Origin: CAYFUF01 sp964394795
GTDB lineage: Bacteria; Bacillota; Clostridia; Tissierellales; Peptoniphilaceae
NCBI GenBank assembly: GCA_964394795.1
Contig: CAYMYX010000012.1
Coordinates: forward strand, 1-41,670
DNA: 41,670 nucleotides
Direction: 5' to 3'
Of the stretch, positions 14,175-22,915 are shown piece after piece (within the stretch, counting starts at the first letter, position 1; each line of letters starts with the position of its first letter). A model generated the notes under the pieces. That model was not told where the DNA came from. It saw only the letters and a list, made by a program, of their open reading frames with translations, and made no database searches. A program made the translations under genes and the position numbers.

Positions 14175-14234
14175 TTAGCTAACTAATTATTAGCTTGCTA
14201 AGTTTATTATAACGCTGTGTTGTAAGTTTATCAA
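14175..14234 (-). promoter_or_regulatory. osmC promoter and tandem palindromic operator
   Basis: On the minus strand TTGATA (14229-14234), a 17-base spacer and TATAAT (14206-14211) form a strong promoter. Directly downstream lie TTAGC-N2-GCTAA (14190-14201) and a second related site TTAGCTAA (14175-14182). The placement fits repression by a dimeric regulator, the nearby MarR protein being the obvious candidate. Confidence 0.7.
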
Positions 14235-14290
14235 GATATAAGTAAAGATTTCAGCGTTCAGCCAAGGCTTTCCCAAAGATAGTCGGCAAA

Positions 14291-14328
14291 GAAAAACCCC
14301 CTAAACTTGATTCTTCAAGCCTGGGGGA
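14291..14328 (-). terminator. Terminator of the small GNAT gene
   Basis: On the minus strand CCCCC and GGGGG, with an inner CTTGA/TCAAG, form a hairpin followed by TTTTTC. Confidence 0.7.
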
Positions 14329-14341
14329 TACTTTCAGTAAT

Positions 14342-14617
14342 TTATTCGTAGTCAACGACCAATTCACGGCCGCCCGGTACATCATCGATTGTTCTCACCA
14401 CATAGGAGCAAAGTGGTCTCATCCTATAATCATTTTCCTGGGCATATTTGACTGCCTCTTCCAATAACTTCCTTGCTACACCCTGCCCGCGAAGGGAAGG
14501 GTCCACATAGGTGTGGTTCATCTCCATGACGTCGTCTCGAAGATTCCAATTGATAACGCCCAAGTCTTTTCCGTCTTTATTGTAATAGTAGCCGTCTTTT
14601 CTTAATTCAAAGTCCAT
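14342..14617 (-). CDS. Small GNAT-like acetyltransferase (YjdJ/YidJ type)
   Basis: A 91-residue single-domain protein of the short GCN5-like group (acetyltransferase with the CoA site only). The motif VDPSLRGQGVARKLLEEAVKYA is the acetyl-CoA-binding helix, followed by the typical YRMRPLCSYV strand. The N-terminal half-domain of larger GNATs is absent, as is normal for this group. ATG 14617 has GAAGGGAG upstream. It lies 54 bases after the ABC pair in the same direction and may end that transcript. No substrate is known for these small proteins. Confidence 0.8.
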   Translation of the reverse strand: MDFELRKDGYYYNKDGKDLGVINWNLRDDVMEMNHTYVDPSLRGQGVARKLLEEAVKYAQENDYRMRPLCSYVVRTIDDVPGGRELVVDYE

Positions 14618-14671
14618 AAGGTACTCCCTTCTTTCTTTATAGGAGATAGTTACCCATTTCTACCGGCTTCC

Positions 14672-16477
14672 TTAAGCCTCTTGGTAATACTGGGCTTGAG
14701 CTTCGTAGAGCTGGTGGTAAAGGTCGTTCGTTTGAACAAGGTTATTATGGGGGCCATCCCCCGTGATATGCCCCTCTTCCAATACCAATATTCGGTCGCA
14801 GAAGCGGCTGGCGCTCATTCTATGGGAGATGAAGATGGCGGTCTTCCCCCGAATCAGATCGGCAAAATGGCCATACACCTCGGACTCTGCCAAGGGATCC
14901 AAAGCTGCCGTGGGCTCGTCCAGAATGGAGAGGGAGGATTCGTCGTAGATGGCCCTCGCTATGGCCAGCTTCTGCCTCTGTCCACCGGAGAAGTTAGTGG
15001 CATCCTCGTTGACGGTCTTATCCAAGTAGGTGTCGAGTCCTAGCGGCAATTGTTCAATTGCGGGGCTCATGTCGACCTGTTCCACCACTTCCTTGACCCT
15101 CTGTTGAGACGCCGCATCCAGACTTGCATCCGTCGCGATATTTTGCTGAATGGTGAATGGAAAGAGCTTAAAGTCTTGGAAGACGCAGGACAATTCCTCC
15201 AGATAGTCGTCGTAGGCGAAGCTTCGAATATCTTCCCCGTTCCAGAGAATCCGACCCTCATCCACATCAAAGAGGCGGCAGATCAGCTTGACGATGGTGG
15301 ACTTGCCGGCGTTGTTTCGTCCGACGATAGCAACCGCTTCCCCCTCATTGATGGTGAAAGAGACCTTATCCAGAATCCACTTCTCCGTTTTGGGATAGCG
15401 GAAGGAGACGTTCTCGAAAGTCAAGGTCTTCAGTTTTCCTGGCTTCTTTCCGTTCTGCTCAATTGAAACCTCTTCATCCATCTCTTCCAAAGCCAGAAAT
15501 TCAAAGAGGGGTTCAATGATGGGTGTCTGTAGCACGATTTCAGACAGGCTGACACTGAGATTGCGGAAGGCCTGGGCATAACTCTCATTGGCTCCGATAA
15601 TCATGGTGAAGTTGGCTAGGGATAAGGGAGTCGTTCCGAAGAAGCCCAAGACCCGCAAACCCGCATAGCTATACAAGAGGAAACGGGATAGGACCGTGAA
15701 GATTAAGGCAAAAGATTTACCTTTAACTGTTTGGGTCCTTACTTCACTCAGCATAGCGGCCAACTCCTCGTTGGCGGTCATGACCCGATTGATAAGGAGC
15801 TTGTCCACGGGATACAAACGGAGTTCTTTTTGCATGTCGTCATCAATCAGTTTGCTGAAGAAATAGCCATAACGACGATTGATCGGAACCAAGTTCTTTT
15901 GGAACTCGATCAATGCCACCGAGATCCTCCGCTCGAAGAGGAAACCCGCTAAGGCCAAACCTGTAATGATGATAAAGAGCAGAGGGCTGAATTGCAGCAG
16001 GATGGCCACCACACCGATGATGGTTAGTGTGGAAGTCAGAAGGATTTGCCCTTGATTAATCAGATCATAGATAATACCGAATTGGATTGGGCTGGTTGCC
16101 CTCTCCTTGAGCTCCAAGGTGGCTGGATCTTCGAGCATAGCATACCTGACCCGCATAATCTTTTGGGCAAAGCGAATATCTGTTTTTGAAGTAAAGATAC
16201 TCGTTTCATGATCATTTCGTTGATCAACTTTGTCTTTCCCATAAACAATGATTAGCTTAATAACCCCGAAGACGGCAAGAAAGATAAGAATGTTTTGCCA
16301 AGTCCAGCCGGCAGCTAGACCATCTAATACAAATTTGGCTAAGAATACCGTAAGCAAGTTATCTACTGTGAAGAGGACCGCTTGCAGGATGAACCAAAAG
16401 AAGAGGCTGGGATGGATTTGCCAAGCAAGGCCAAACAGTTTGCCTAAAGGTTTAAACGAATTCAGCTTGTTCTTCAT
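14672..16477 (-). CDS. ABC transporter half-subunit B (membrane plus ATPase)
   Basis: A 601-residue exporter-type half transporter. Hydrophobic segments fill residues 10-310; the ATPase domain has GRNNAGKST (Walker A with Asn at the second variable position), Q-loop VFQDFKLFP, signature FSGGQRQKLAIARA, Walker B LSILDEPTAALD with the catalytic glutamate, and H-loop FISHRMSA. The start is ATG 16477, after AAAGGAGG; an upstream ATG at 16525 lies inside the previous gene without an RBS. It overlaps the partner gene by 26 bases. The fold type occurs among peptide or lantibiotic exporters and uncharacterised pairs. No substrate can be read; there is no peptidase domain and no precursor peptide gene nearby. 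Confidence 0.88.
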   Translation of the reverse strand: MKNKLNSFKPLGKLFGLAWQIHPSLFFWFILQAVLFTVDNLLTVFLAKFVLDGLAAGWTWQNILIFLAVFGVIKLIIVYGKDKVDQRNDHETSIFTSKTDIRFAQKIMRVRYAMLEDPATLELKERATSPIQFGIIYDLINQGQILLTSTLTIIGVVAILLQFSPLLFIIITGLALAGFLFERRISVALIEFQKNLVPINRRYGYFFSKLIDDDMQKELRLYPVDKLLINRVMTANEELAAMLSEVRTQTVKGKSFALIFTVLSRFLLYSYAGLRVLGFFGTTPLSLANFTMIIGANESYAQAFRNLSVSLSEIVLQTPIIEPLFEFLALEEMDEEVSIEQNGKKPGKLKTLTFENVSFRYPKTEKWILDKVSFTINEGEAVAIVGRNNAGKSTIVKLICRLFDVDEGRILWNGEDIRSFAYDDYLEELSCVFQDFKLFPFTIQQNIATDASLDAASQQRVKEVVEQVDMSPAIEQLPLGLDTYLDKTVNEDATNFSGGQRQKLAIARAIYDESSLSILDEPTAALDPLAESEVYGHFADLIRGKTAIFISHRMSASRFCDRILVLEEGHITGDGPHNNLVQTNDLYHQLYEAQAQYYQEA

Positions 16478-18383
16478 CGGTTTCCTCCTTTCGATAGTAA
16501 CTAGCTTGGGTTTCATAGAGGTCACGGTACAATCCGTCTTCTTTTACTAGATCTTCGTGACGGCCAATTTGGGCAATCCGTCCTCCATCAAGGAGGGCAA
16601 TCTTATCGCAGAAGCGGGTCGACGCGAGGCGGTGGGAAATAAAAATGCCTGTCTTCCCTTCCATCATGTTGGCAAAGTCCTGATAGATGGTTTGCTCAGC
16701 CAGGGCGTCCAGCGCTGATGTCGGCTCGTCCAATATCATAATCTTTGACGCTTCCTGATAGAGGGCTCTTGCAATCGATAATTTCTGGTTCTCGCCGCCG
16801 GATAGGACCAAACCGTCGTCCTCTATGACGCGCAACATGGTCGAGTCGATACCCTTATCAAAGCTGACAATTTTATCGTAAAGGCCTACCTGTGTAAGCA
16901 CATCTGCTACACGCTCTTCATCGATATTAAAACCTGAAGGTGCCACATTCTCCTTAACGGATACGGCTATAGGTTCATAGCTTTGGAGCACAACAGCAAT
17001 GTGTTTCTGCAGAGCTTCCCTTGAAAAGGACTGGAGGTCTCTACCACCTATGGTGATTGTGCCTTTCTCCGGTGCATATAGTCCACACAGCAGATTGGTA
17101 AGGGTAGTTTTTCCTGCCCCATTCACACCAACAAGAGCAAGGCTTTCTTCCTCGTTTATGGTCAGGTTAATCCCTTCCAGAACCCAGTTTTCGGTGCCCG
17201 GATAGCGAAACCAAACGTCGTCAAAGACGATGTCCATAGGCCCCTGGAAATCCGATGGCCATTCTTCCCCGCCCTCAACATAAAGGTCGGCATCCATGAA
17301 GTCATAAAAGTAATCCATATTGATGGACTGCTCGTAGACAAAGGCAATCATCTGGGTAACTTGGAACATCTCGTTGGTAAAGATCGTCAGCACGCTCAAA
17401 ATCATAATGAGAAAAGTCAAGTCAATGTGCTGATTAAAGTACCCACGAAATAGGAAGTAGAGAATTGCTATTTGTAAAAGGCTTAGAGCAAACCCCTTAA
17501 TTAAGGATGATGGTCGCTTACTTTTTCGCAAATTAGCCTGGAGGTCGAGTTGGTCTTCGAGAACATCCTCGCTCCTCTTCTTCATCTGGTCCTGCAACTT
17601 AAAGACCCGAATGTCCTTCCCGTAGGAGAAGTCCTGCGCTCGATTAATCAAGTTACTGAACTTTCGCCGAATAGCCGTAAAAGCCGGCATCTGAACCTTA
17701 TGTGCCTTGCTGTAGCGATAGTCCGCATAGGTAACGAGTATAATTGCAACGAGGGCCATCCCCGGTATCACCACATGAACCCTAGCTAAAATGACACTCA
17801 ACAGGAGGACGGCAACTACAGATTTCCCCGTCTCAAATACCTTAATATAGACCCCCTCAACACCAGAGTTCGTCTGCTGGATCGGTTCAAAGTAATCGCC
17901 CAACTGATTGAGAAAGCGCGCATTATCCTTTAAGCCAATTTCCATCTGGGCGGTCTTTCCGGCAACACCAGCCACCAATCCCATCCTGATTTTTGTAAAC
18001 TGAACCTTTATTCTCTCTTCGATGTGGATGGAGATCACGCTCAAGACCAAATAAAGCACCGAATAGAGGGCGATGGGAACAAGCAATTCGCTCGCCCCTT
18101 CCATATCCACCTCCCCTCTCGCCAAAAGGTCGGTCATTATGGGAATAATGAACTGGAGGATAAAGGCGGATAAGAGAGCTAATAGGCCAGCACTTAGGCT
18201 GTACATAATGTGTCCCCATACAAGCTTTTTGTCCGATAAGATCGGCTGGTATAACCTCTTTAGAATCTCAAACCGCGTCCTCTTCTTGGGATGGAGATAA
18301 TCTTTGATGGTCTCCTCATCCTGCAAGTCAAAGACGAGGGTCCTGCGGAAGTTGCTTTCTTCCCTTGTCTTACTCTGCTCCAT
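16452..18383 (-). CDS. ABC transporter half-subunit A (membrane plus ATPase)
   Basis: A 643-residue partner of the following gene. A charged N-terminal extension of about 60 residues precedes the membrane domain (about 60-370). The ATPase domain has GVNGAGKTT, Q-loop VLQSYEPI, signature LSGGENQKLSIARA (Gln of LSGGQ replaced by Glu), Walker B IMILDEPTSALD and H-loop FISHRLAS. Both subunits keep the catalytic glutamate, unlike the exporter at 4.5-8 kb. ATG 18383 lies inside the end of the regulator gene, with AAGGAGG upstream, so regulator, A and B are translationally coupled. Function unknown beyond export; control by the co-encoded ArsR-type protein is likely. Confidence 0.88.
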   Translation of the reverse strand: MEQSKTREESNFRRTLVFDLQDEETIKDYLHPKKRTRFEILKRLYQPILSDKKLVWGHIMYSLSAGLLALLSAFILQFIIPIMTDLLARGEVDMEGASELLVPIALYSVLYLVLSVISIHIEERIKVQFTKIRMGLVAGVAGKTAQMEIGLKDNARFLNQLGDYFEPIQQTNSGVEGVYIKVFETGKSVVAVLLLSVILARVHVVIPGMALVAIILVTYADYRYSKAHKVQMPAFTAIRRKFSNLINRAQDFSYGKDIRVFKLQDQMKKRSEDVLEDQLDLQANLRKSKRPSSLIKGFALSLLQIAILYFLFRGYFNQHIDLTFLIMILSVLTIFTNEMFQVTQMIAFVYEQSINMDYFYDFMDADLYVEGGEEWPSDFQGPMDIVFDDVWFRYPGTENWVLEGINLTINEEESLALVGVNGAGKTTLTNLLCGLYAPEKGTITIGGRDLQSFSREALQKHIAVVLQSYEPIAVSVKENVAPSGFNIDEERVADVLTQVGLYDKIVSFDKGIDSTMLRVIEDDGLVLSGGENQKLSIARALYQEASKIMILDEPTSALDALAEQTIYQDFANMMEGKTGIFISHRLASTRFCDKIALLDGGRIAQIGRHEDLVKEDGLYRDLYETQASYYRKEETDEEQAEFV

Positions 18384-19578
18384 CTTCCTGCCTCCTTATG
18401 GTTAACAGATAATTAGCTAAATCTTCAAACGTATCATAGTTGATATGGTAATACATCCTCTGCTCATCGACGGTGGCGAAAATAAAGTTGGTGTTTAAGA
18501 GGATTTTTAAGTGGTGAGATAAACTAGGCGAAGAAATGCCCAATCGCTCAGCCAATTCTTTTACATAGTAGGGCCTCTCCTGTAGAATCTGGAGAATATC
18601 AAAGCGAAGGGAGTCTCCCAAGGCTTTGGACTGTTCGACCAGACGTTCTTTGGACTGGTCCTTTCGAACGAGGGAAAGTTCCTGCAGAGGGAAGAGGAGG
18701 ATGCCCACTGAAATGTAAGGCTTACCACCAGTGTCGGAGAACATCCCTATAGACCCACTGGCATAGCTCACCGGACCAAGCCAAATCAAGAAGTGAAGGG
18801 TGTCGTCTTCAACGAGGTCCTTGATGTAGTTTTGGCTCATATCGACGAACTTGTCTAGAGAAAAGAGGGCACTGATGCGCTCAATCATCTGCTCTTGGTG
18901 GACCCCCTCCTCTAACAATAGGCGAGTCTCTTCCATTCGGTCTTTCAGAATCGGTAGATGTTTTTTAATGATCTTTTCGCAAGCCTTGAGTTTCTCCAAA
19001 AATAGGCGGTGGGCACTCTCGCTATCCGAAAAGATGGATAACATCCCAATCTTAATCTCATCGTTAACCTGCATGAGCTGCAAAAGTTCGAAGACATCTT
19101 CCCAGTGGATGTCGATTTTATCTGCCCAAGTGGACTTGCCATAGCTTCCTTTTTCAAAACGTTCAACATCGATCTCTTCGACGCCCAAGGGATAGAGAAT
19201 AGTTCCTATTGCTGACATCTGCATTTGCATGAAAGATTTGTAATCCAGATCTTCAATCTTTGTTAGATCGTTGGACTGTGCATAGGCGGATAGAATGCTT
19301 CTTTCGTAACCTCCGGCATCAATTGGTTCCGCCAACTTTCGCCAGAGAGGATCATCAAAGAGGGGGACCGCTTCTTGGAGAATTTTGACTTGGTAAGCGT
19401 AAACGTCACTGAATTCCTCATCAATTGCATCCTGAGATTTGGAAAAGTTTTGGTGGTTAACGACTAAGTGATAACTTTTTGGATCGAAATTTCCTTGATA
19501 TCTTGCAGCGCTTTCAGCTAATTCAAAGCACTCATAGAACAGATTGATTTCTGGTTTGACGGTGAATTTATATTGCAT
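18370..19578 (-). CDS. ArsR-type winged-helix regulator with a large N-terminal domain
   Basis: A 402-residue protein. The last 90 residues are an ArsR-like winged helix: LGDSLRFDILQILQERPYYVKELAERLGISSPSLSHHLKILLNTNFI contains the helix-turn-helix with the SLSHHLKIL recognition helix. The first 300 residues form a mostly helical domain that I do not recognise by name; no metal-binding cysteines typical of ArsR/SmtB are seen. Length is about four times that of a classical ArsR. The start is ATG 19578 with AAGGA upstream; ATG 19593 has no RBS. It overlaps the ABC gene by 14 bases. A likely ligand-responsive regulator of the transporter; the N-terminal domain would be the sensor. Confidence 0.8.
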   Translation of the reverse strand: MQYKFTVKPEINLFYECFELAESAARYQGNFDPKSYHLVVNHQNFSKSQDAIDEEFSDVYAYQVKILQEAVPLFDDPLWRKLAEPIDAGGYERSILSAYAQSNDLTKIEDLDYKSFMQMQMSAIGTILYPLGVEEIDVERFEKGSYGKSTWADKIDIHWEDVFELLQLMQVNDEIKIGMLSIFSDSESAHRLFLEKLKACEKIIKKHLPILKDRMEETRLLLEEGVHQEQMIERISALFSLDKFVDMSQNYIKDLVEDDTLHFLIWLGPVSYASGSIGMFSDTGGKPYISVGILLFPLQELSLVRKDQSKERLVEQSKALGDSLRFDILQILQERPYYVKELAERLGISSPSLSHHLKILLNTNFIFATVDEQRMYYHINYDTFEDLANYLLTIRRQEDGAE

Positions 19579-19622
19579 GGCCCAATCCTTCATAAAAATA
19601 TTTTTAATACCTATTTAATACT

Positions 19623-19651
19623 AGTTTAACTCTAATTCAAAAAAAAGTCAA
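19623..19651 (-). promoter_or_regulatory. Promoter of the regulator-ABC operon
   Basis: On the minus strand TTGACT (19646-19651), a 17-base spacer, TAAACT (19623-19628). Directly downstream are two copies of GTATTAAA about 12 bases apart (around 19600-19622), possible binding sites for the regulator. Confidence 0.6.
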
Positions 19652-19790
19652 ATTGTTTTTCAATTTTTTTTTAATCTGCTTCAAGTATATTTTACCTCAG
19701 CGTTCCTAACCTTTTCTTTATAATCGAATTTCTGCCTTATGTTACAATAAGGTATTGAAATTGAGCGTTTGCTCAGAAAAAGGAGCATGT

Positions 19791-20699
19791 ATGGAAAACT
19801 ATATTCAAGCGCCGAATGCAAAACCAACGCCCAGAAACTGGCTCACCCGACTGATTAAGGGAATCTTGGTTGGCATCGGTGCAATCTTACCTGGCTTGTC
19901 CGGAGGGGTACTCTCCGTTATATTTGGCATTTACGATCCCATGATTCAATTCTTATCCAATATTAAGCACCGCTTTTTGGAGAATGTCCGCTACTTTATT
20001 CCGGTAGGACTCGGTGGAGTAATCGGCGTGGTCATCTTTTCGAAATTGGTCATGGCGGCCTTTGGCCAATATGAGGCGCAATTTGTCTGCCTCTTTATCG
20101 GCTTTGTCATTGGTACCTTTCCGTCGCTGTATCGGGCAGCCGGTAAAGAGGGTCGGTCCTCCTCGGACATCCTCGTGTTGATCGTCGCCGCCGTGGCGAT
20201 CTTCGCCCTGATGTTCGCCGGAAGAAACTTCCCCACTATTGAACCATCCCCCCTTGTTTGGTTCTTCTCCGGCGCCCTGGTTGCTTTGGGCTTTATCGTG
20301 CCGGGGATGTCGCCAAGTAACTTCCTGATTTACTTTGGGCTATACGACAAGATGGCCGCCGGCATCAGCTCTTTCGATATGAGCATGCTGATTCCCTTCG
20401 TCATTGGTGCAATTGCTTGCGTCATTCTAATGGCGAAACTGGTAGCGTGGCTGTTCAAGCGCTACTATTCAAAAATGTATCACGCCATCCTTGGTATGGT
20501 CGTTGGATCATCTCTGGGAATTTTCCCTGCTACCGTCTTTCCTGCTTACACGGAAGCCGGTTTGGCCGAGTCCGGATTATCCTTTGGAGTTGCCCTTGCC
20601 TTTGGAGCTGTCATGCTCCTGATTGGCATCGTGACCAGCTACCAGTTCTCCAAGGTGGAAGAGCGTGTAGAAAGCGAAACAACAAATGAGGTTATTTAA
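19791..20699 (+). CDS. popT: PopT-type (DUF368) polyprenyl-phosphate transporter
   Basis: A 302-residue polytopic membrane protein of the DUF368 family, shown to include PopT, which returns undecaprenyl phosphate to the cytoplasmic face so it can be reused in wall synthesis. The family hallmarks are present: GILVGIGAILPGLSGGVLSVIFGIYDP near the N-terminus and the pseudo-repeat ALGFIVPGMSPSNFLIYFGLYD in the middle. About nine hydrophobic segments are visible. ATG 19791 follows AAAAAGGAG; a TTG at 19755 is rejected for lack of an RBS. The stop overlaps the NYN gene start (TAATG). Another gene of the same lipid cycle, uppP, is at 31.4 kb. Confidence 0.88.
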   Translation: MENYIQAPNAKPTPRNWLTRLIKGILVGIGAILPGLSGGVLSVIFGIYDPMIQFLSNIKHRFLENVRYFIPVGLGGVIGVVIFSKLVMAAFGQYEAQFVCLFIGFVIGTFPSLYRAAGKEGRSSSDILVLIVAAVAIFALMFAGRNFPTIEPSPLVWFFSGALVALGFIVPGMSPSNFLIYFGLYDKMAAGISSFDMSMLIPFVIGAIACVILMAKLVAWLFKRYYSKMYHAILGMVVGSSLGIFPATVFPAYTEAGLAESGLSFGVALAFGAVMLLIGIVTSYQFSKVEERVESETTNEVI

Positions 20700-21529
20700 T
20701 GAGTGATGAACAAAGATATGCGGTATTGATAGATGCGGAGAACGTGTCGCCCAAATACATCAAGATTGTATTGGACGAAGCATCGAATTACGGCATAACC
20801 ACCTACCGCCGAATCTACGGCGATTGGACCAACACGAGAAACAACGGATGGAAGGAAGTCCTTTTAGACAACTCCATTACCCCCATCCAACAGTACAGCT
20901 ATACCGACGGCAAGAACTCTTCCGACTCTGCTATGATCATCGATGCGATGGACATCCTCTACTCCATGAGCGTAGACGGCTTCGTCATCGTCTCCTCAGA
21001 TAGCGACTTTACCCGCTTGGCTGCCCGCCTTCGGGAATCCGGTATGAGCGTCATCGGCATGGGTGAAAGCAAGACGCCGGCTGCCTTTATCGCGGCCTGT
21101 AACACCTTTAAGTACTTGGATATTCTCTACCAGAACGAGCGTGAACCCGAAGAGGTTGCCGAAGATCTAACTCCGCCTGAAAGCTTTGATAAGAAGCAGG
21201 TGAAAAGACCCGCTAACCCCAAGGAATTCACCCCACGGCGAAATGGAAGGAAGGATGTCGAAAAGGAAAATCCCCAACCCCAGACCAAGCTTTCTACGAT
21301 TAAGCGGGCGTTGAAAACCATCATCCAAGAGAACTCCGATGAGGATAATTGGATGAGTATGGCCAACCTTGGTAATCAACTGTCTAAGCGCTTCCCTGAC
21401 TTCGATGTCAGAAACTATGGCCACAAAAAGCTGGTTACCTTCGTGGAATCCTTAGAAGACTTTGAGATTGAGCACCGCTTGGTTTCTCAGGATGGAAAGA
21501 CCAAGCAACTATTTGTACGAATTAAGTAA
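20699..21529 (+). CDS. NYN-domain (LabA-like) nuclease with C-terminal OST-HTH/LOTUS domain
   Basis: A 276-residue cytoplasmic protein. Residues 5-145 are a PIN-like NYN domain: conserved acidic residues sit in LIDAEN (D12), SSDSAMIIDAMD (D76, D82) and VSSDSDF (D101, D103), as expected for a metal-dependent RNase. After a charged linker (about 150-195), residues about 196-276 form an OST-HTH/LOTUS module (IKRALKTIIQ, LGNQLSKRFPDFDVRNYGHKKLVTFVES), an RNA-binding fold. The domain pairing is known in bacteria, but targets are generally unknown. The start codon overlaps the popT stop, implying co-expression with a membrane lipid transporter, which is hard to rationalise. Probable RNA processing or decay factor. 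Confidence 0.85.
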   Translation: MSDEQRYAVLIDAENVSPKYIKIVLDEASNYGITTYRRIYGDWTNTRNNGWKEVLLDNSITPIQQYSYTDGKNSSDSAMIIDAMDILYSMSVDGFVIVSSDSDFTRLAARLRESGMSVIGMGESKTPAAFIAACNTFKYLDILYQNEREPEEVAEDLTPPESFDKKQVKRPANPKEFTPRRNGRKDVEKENPQPQTKLSTIKRALKTIIQENSDEDNWMSMANLGNQLSKRFPDFDVRNYGHKKLVTFVESLEDFEIEHRLVSQDGKTKQLFVRIK

Positions 21530-21537
21530 ATACTGAA

Positions 21538-21592
21538 GAAATCCTCCGGGGTTGCTGGTGAAATGGTGTTGGCAACTAGGAGGATTTTTATT
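21538..21592 (+). terminator. Terminator of popT-NYN
   Basis: AATCCTCC and GGAGGATT pair, with an inner GTTGC/GCAAC extension, followed by TTTATTT. Located ten bases after the NYN stop codon. Confidence 0.85.
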
Positions 21593-21622
21593 TGACATTA
21601 ATAAAGGTTTAATAGAATATTA

Positions 21623-21651
21623 TTGACAAGTAATTGACATGTAGGTATGCT
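21623..21651 (+). promoter_or_regulatory. gldA promoter
   Basis: TTGACA (21623-21628), a 17-base spacer and TATGCT (21646-21651). A second TTGACA lies 10 bases further on, so an alternative start is possible. Confidence 0.6.
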
Positions 21652-21690
21652 AAATATGTTAACCTGAACAAATGTATCGGAGGATACCTG

Positions 21691-22803
21691 ATGTCAAGAA
21701 TTTTTATATCACCAAGCAAGTATGTACAAGGTTCCGGAGAATTTGAGAACTTAGGAAAATACACCAAGGATTTAGGGCACAAGGCTCTCCTTATCCTGAG
21801 TGAAAGTTCCTTTGAACGCAATCAAGAAGCGATAGAGAAAGCTTATGAGATTGATGATGTAGCGTATGTAACCGACTTTTTCAACGGCGAATGCACCACA
21901 GCAGAAATTGAACGTTTACAGGATATAACAAAAGAAAAAGAATGTGACGTGCTCATTGCTATTGGAGGCGGTAAAACAATCGATACCGCAAAAGCTGTAG
22001 GTTATTATACCGAGTTACCTATTATTATTTGCCCAACCGCAATTGGTACGGACGCTCCTACTTCAGCCTTATCTGTCGTTTATACCGAAGATGGAGAAAT
22101 TGAGGAATACCTCTTCTTGAAGCAAAATCCAGATATGGTCGTGATGGACAGCAAAGTTCTCGCAGCTGCACCTGTTAAATTTGCCATTTCCGGTATGGGT
22201 GACGCTCTTGCCACTTACTTTGAAGCCAGAGCAAATTCCAAAGCAAATCATGATAACTTTGCCGGCGGTAAAAACACGTTGGTAGCAAATGCTATAACAA
22301 AACTCTGTTATGATACCTTGATGGCCGAAGGATACAAGGCAAAGGTAGCGCTTGAAAACCAATTAGTCACTGAGTCGGTTGAACGTATTATTGAAGCAAA
22401 CACCTTAATGAGTGGTTTAGGATTTGAAAGCGGTGGCATTTCCATTGCCCACGCCCTTCACAACGGCCTTACCATGATCCCAGACACCCACGAGAAACTC
22501 CACGGCGAAAAGGTTGCCTTCGGTGTCGTTACCCAGTTGGTGTTCGAGGGTGTGCCCGACGAAGAACTCTTTGAAGTATTAAATTTCCTTGAAGTTGTTG
22601 GTCTTCCTATGACCCTGAAAGAGTTAGGCGTAGAAGACTTAACCGATGAAAAGATCAATAAAGTCATCGAAGCTGCGGTTTCCGAAGAAGACACCGCTCA
22701 TAATATCCCTATGGACGTAACCTTCGATAATTTGAAAGCAGCTATGCTCACGGCGAATGCAATTGGCCTAGAGTATTTAGAAACTAGCCAAGCAGAGGGC
22801 TAA
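21691..22803 (+). CDS. gldA: Glycerol dehydrogenase (NAD-dependent, zinc)
   Basis: A 370-residue iron/zinc-type alcohol dehydrogenase that oxidises glycerol to dihydroxyacetone, or reduces related ketones. The NAD-binding GGGKTIDTAKA (92-102) and the zinc ligands D171 (GMGDALATYFEA), H254 (SIAHALHNGL) and H271 (THEKLHGEK) match characterised GldA positions. The length is typical. ATG 21691 has GGAGG seven bases upstream; the frame can be extended to 21634, but that start lies in the promoter region. The gene is monocistronic. No dihydroxyacetone kinase or glycerol facilitator is nearby, so the physiological direction is open. Confidence 0.93.
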   Translation: MSRIFISPSKYVQGSGEFENLGKYTKDLGHKALLILSESSFERNQEAIEKAYEIDDVAYVTDFFNGECTTAEIERLQDITKEKECDVLIAIGGGKTIDTAKAVGYYTELPIIICPTAIGTDAPTSALSVVYTEDGEIEEYLFLKQNPDMVVMDSKVLAAAPVKFAISGMGDALATYFEARANSKANHDNFAGGKNTLVANAITKLCYDTLMAEGYKAKVALENQLVTESVERIIEANTLMSGLGFESGGISIAHALHNGLTMIPDTHEKLHGEKVAFGVVTQLVFEGVPDEELFEVLNFLEVVGLPMTLKELGVEDLTDEKINKVIEAAVSEEDTAHNIPMDVTFDNLKAAMLTANAIGLEYLETSQAEG

Positions 22804-22864
22804 TCGCCTTGGGTGACTAGTTGCTCACATTCATAGCTTTCCTTCCCAGAAAGCTTCTCCTAGT

Positions 22865-22915
22865 GAAAAGATGATGACCTCTGTTTCCTTAGAAGTCATC
22901 ATCTTTTCTTTTTGT
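22865..22915. terminator. Bidirectional terminator between gldA and immA
   Basis: AAAAGATGATGAC and GTCATCATCTTTT pair perfectly (13 bp) around a 16-base loop with T-rich tails on both strands. The right arm contains the stop codon of the convergent metalloprotease gene. Confidence 0.9.
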
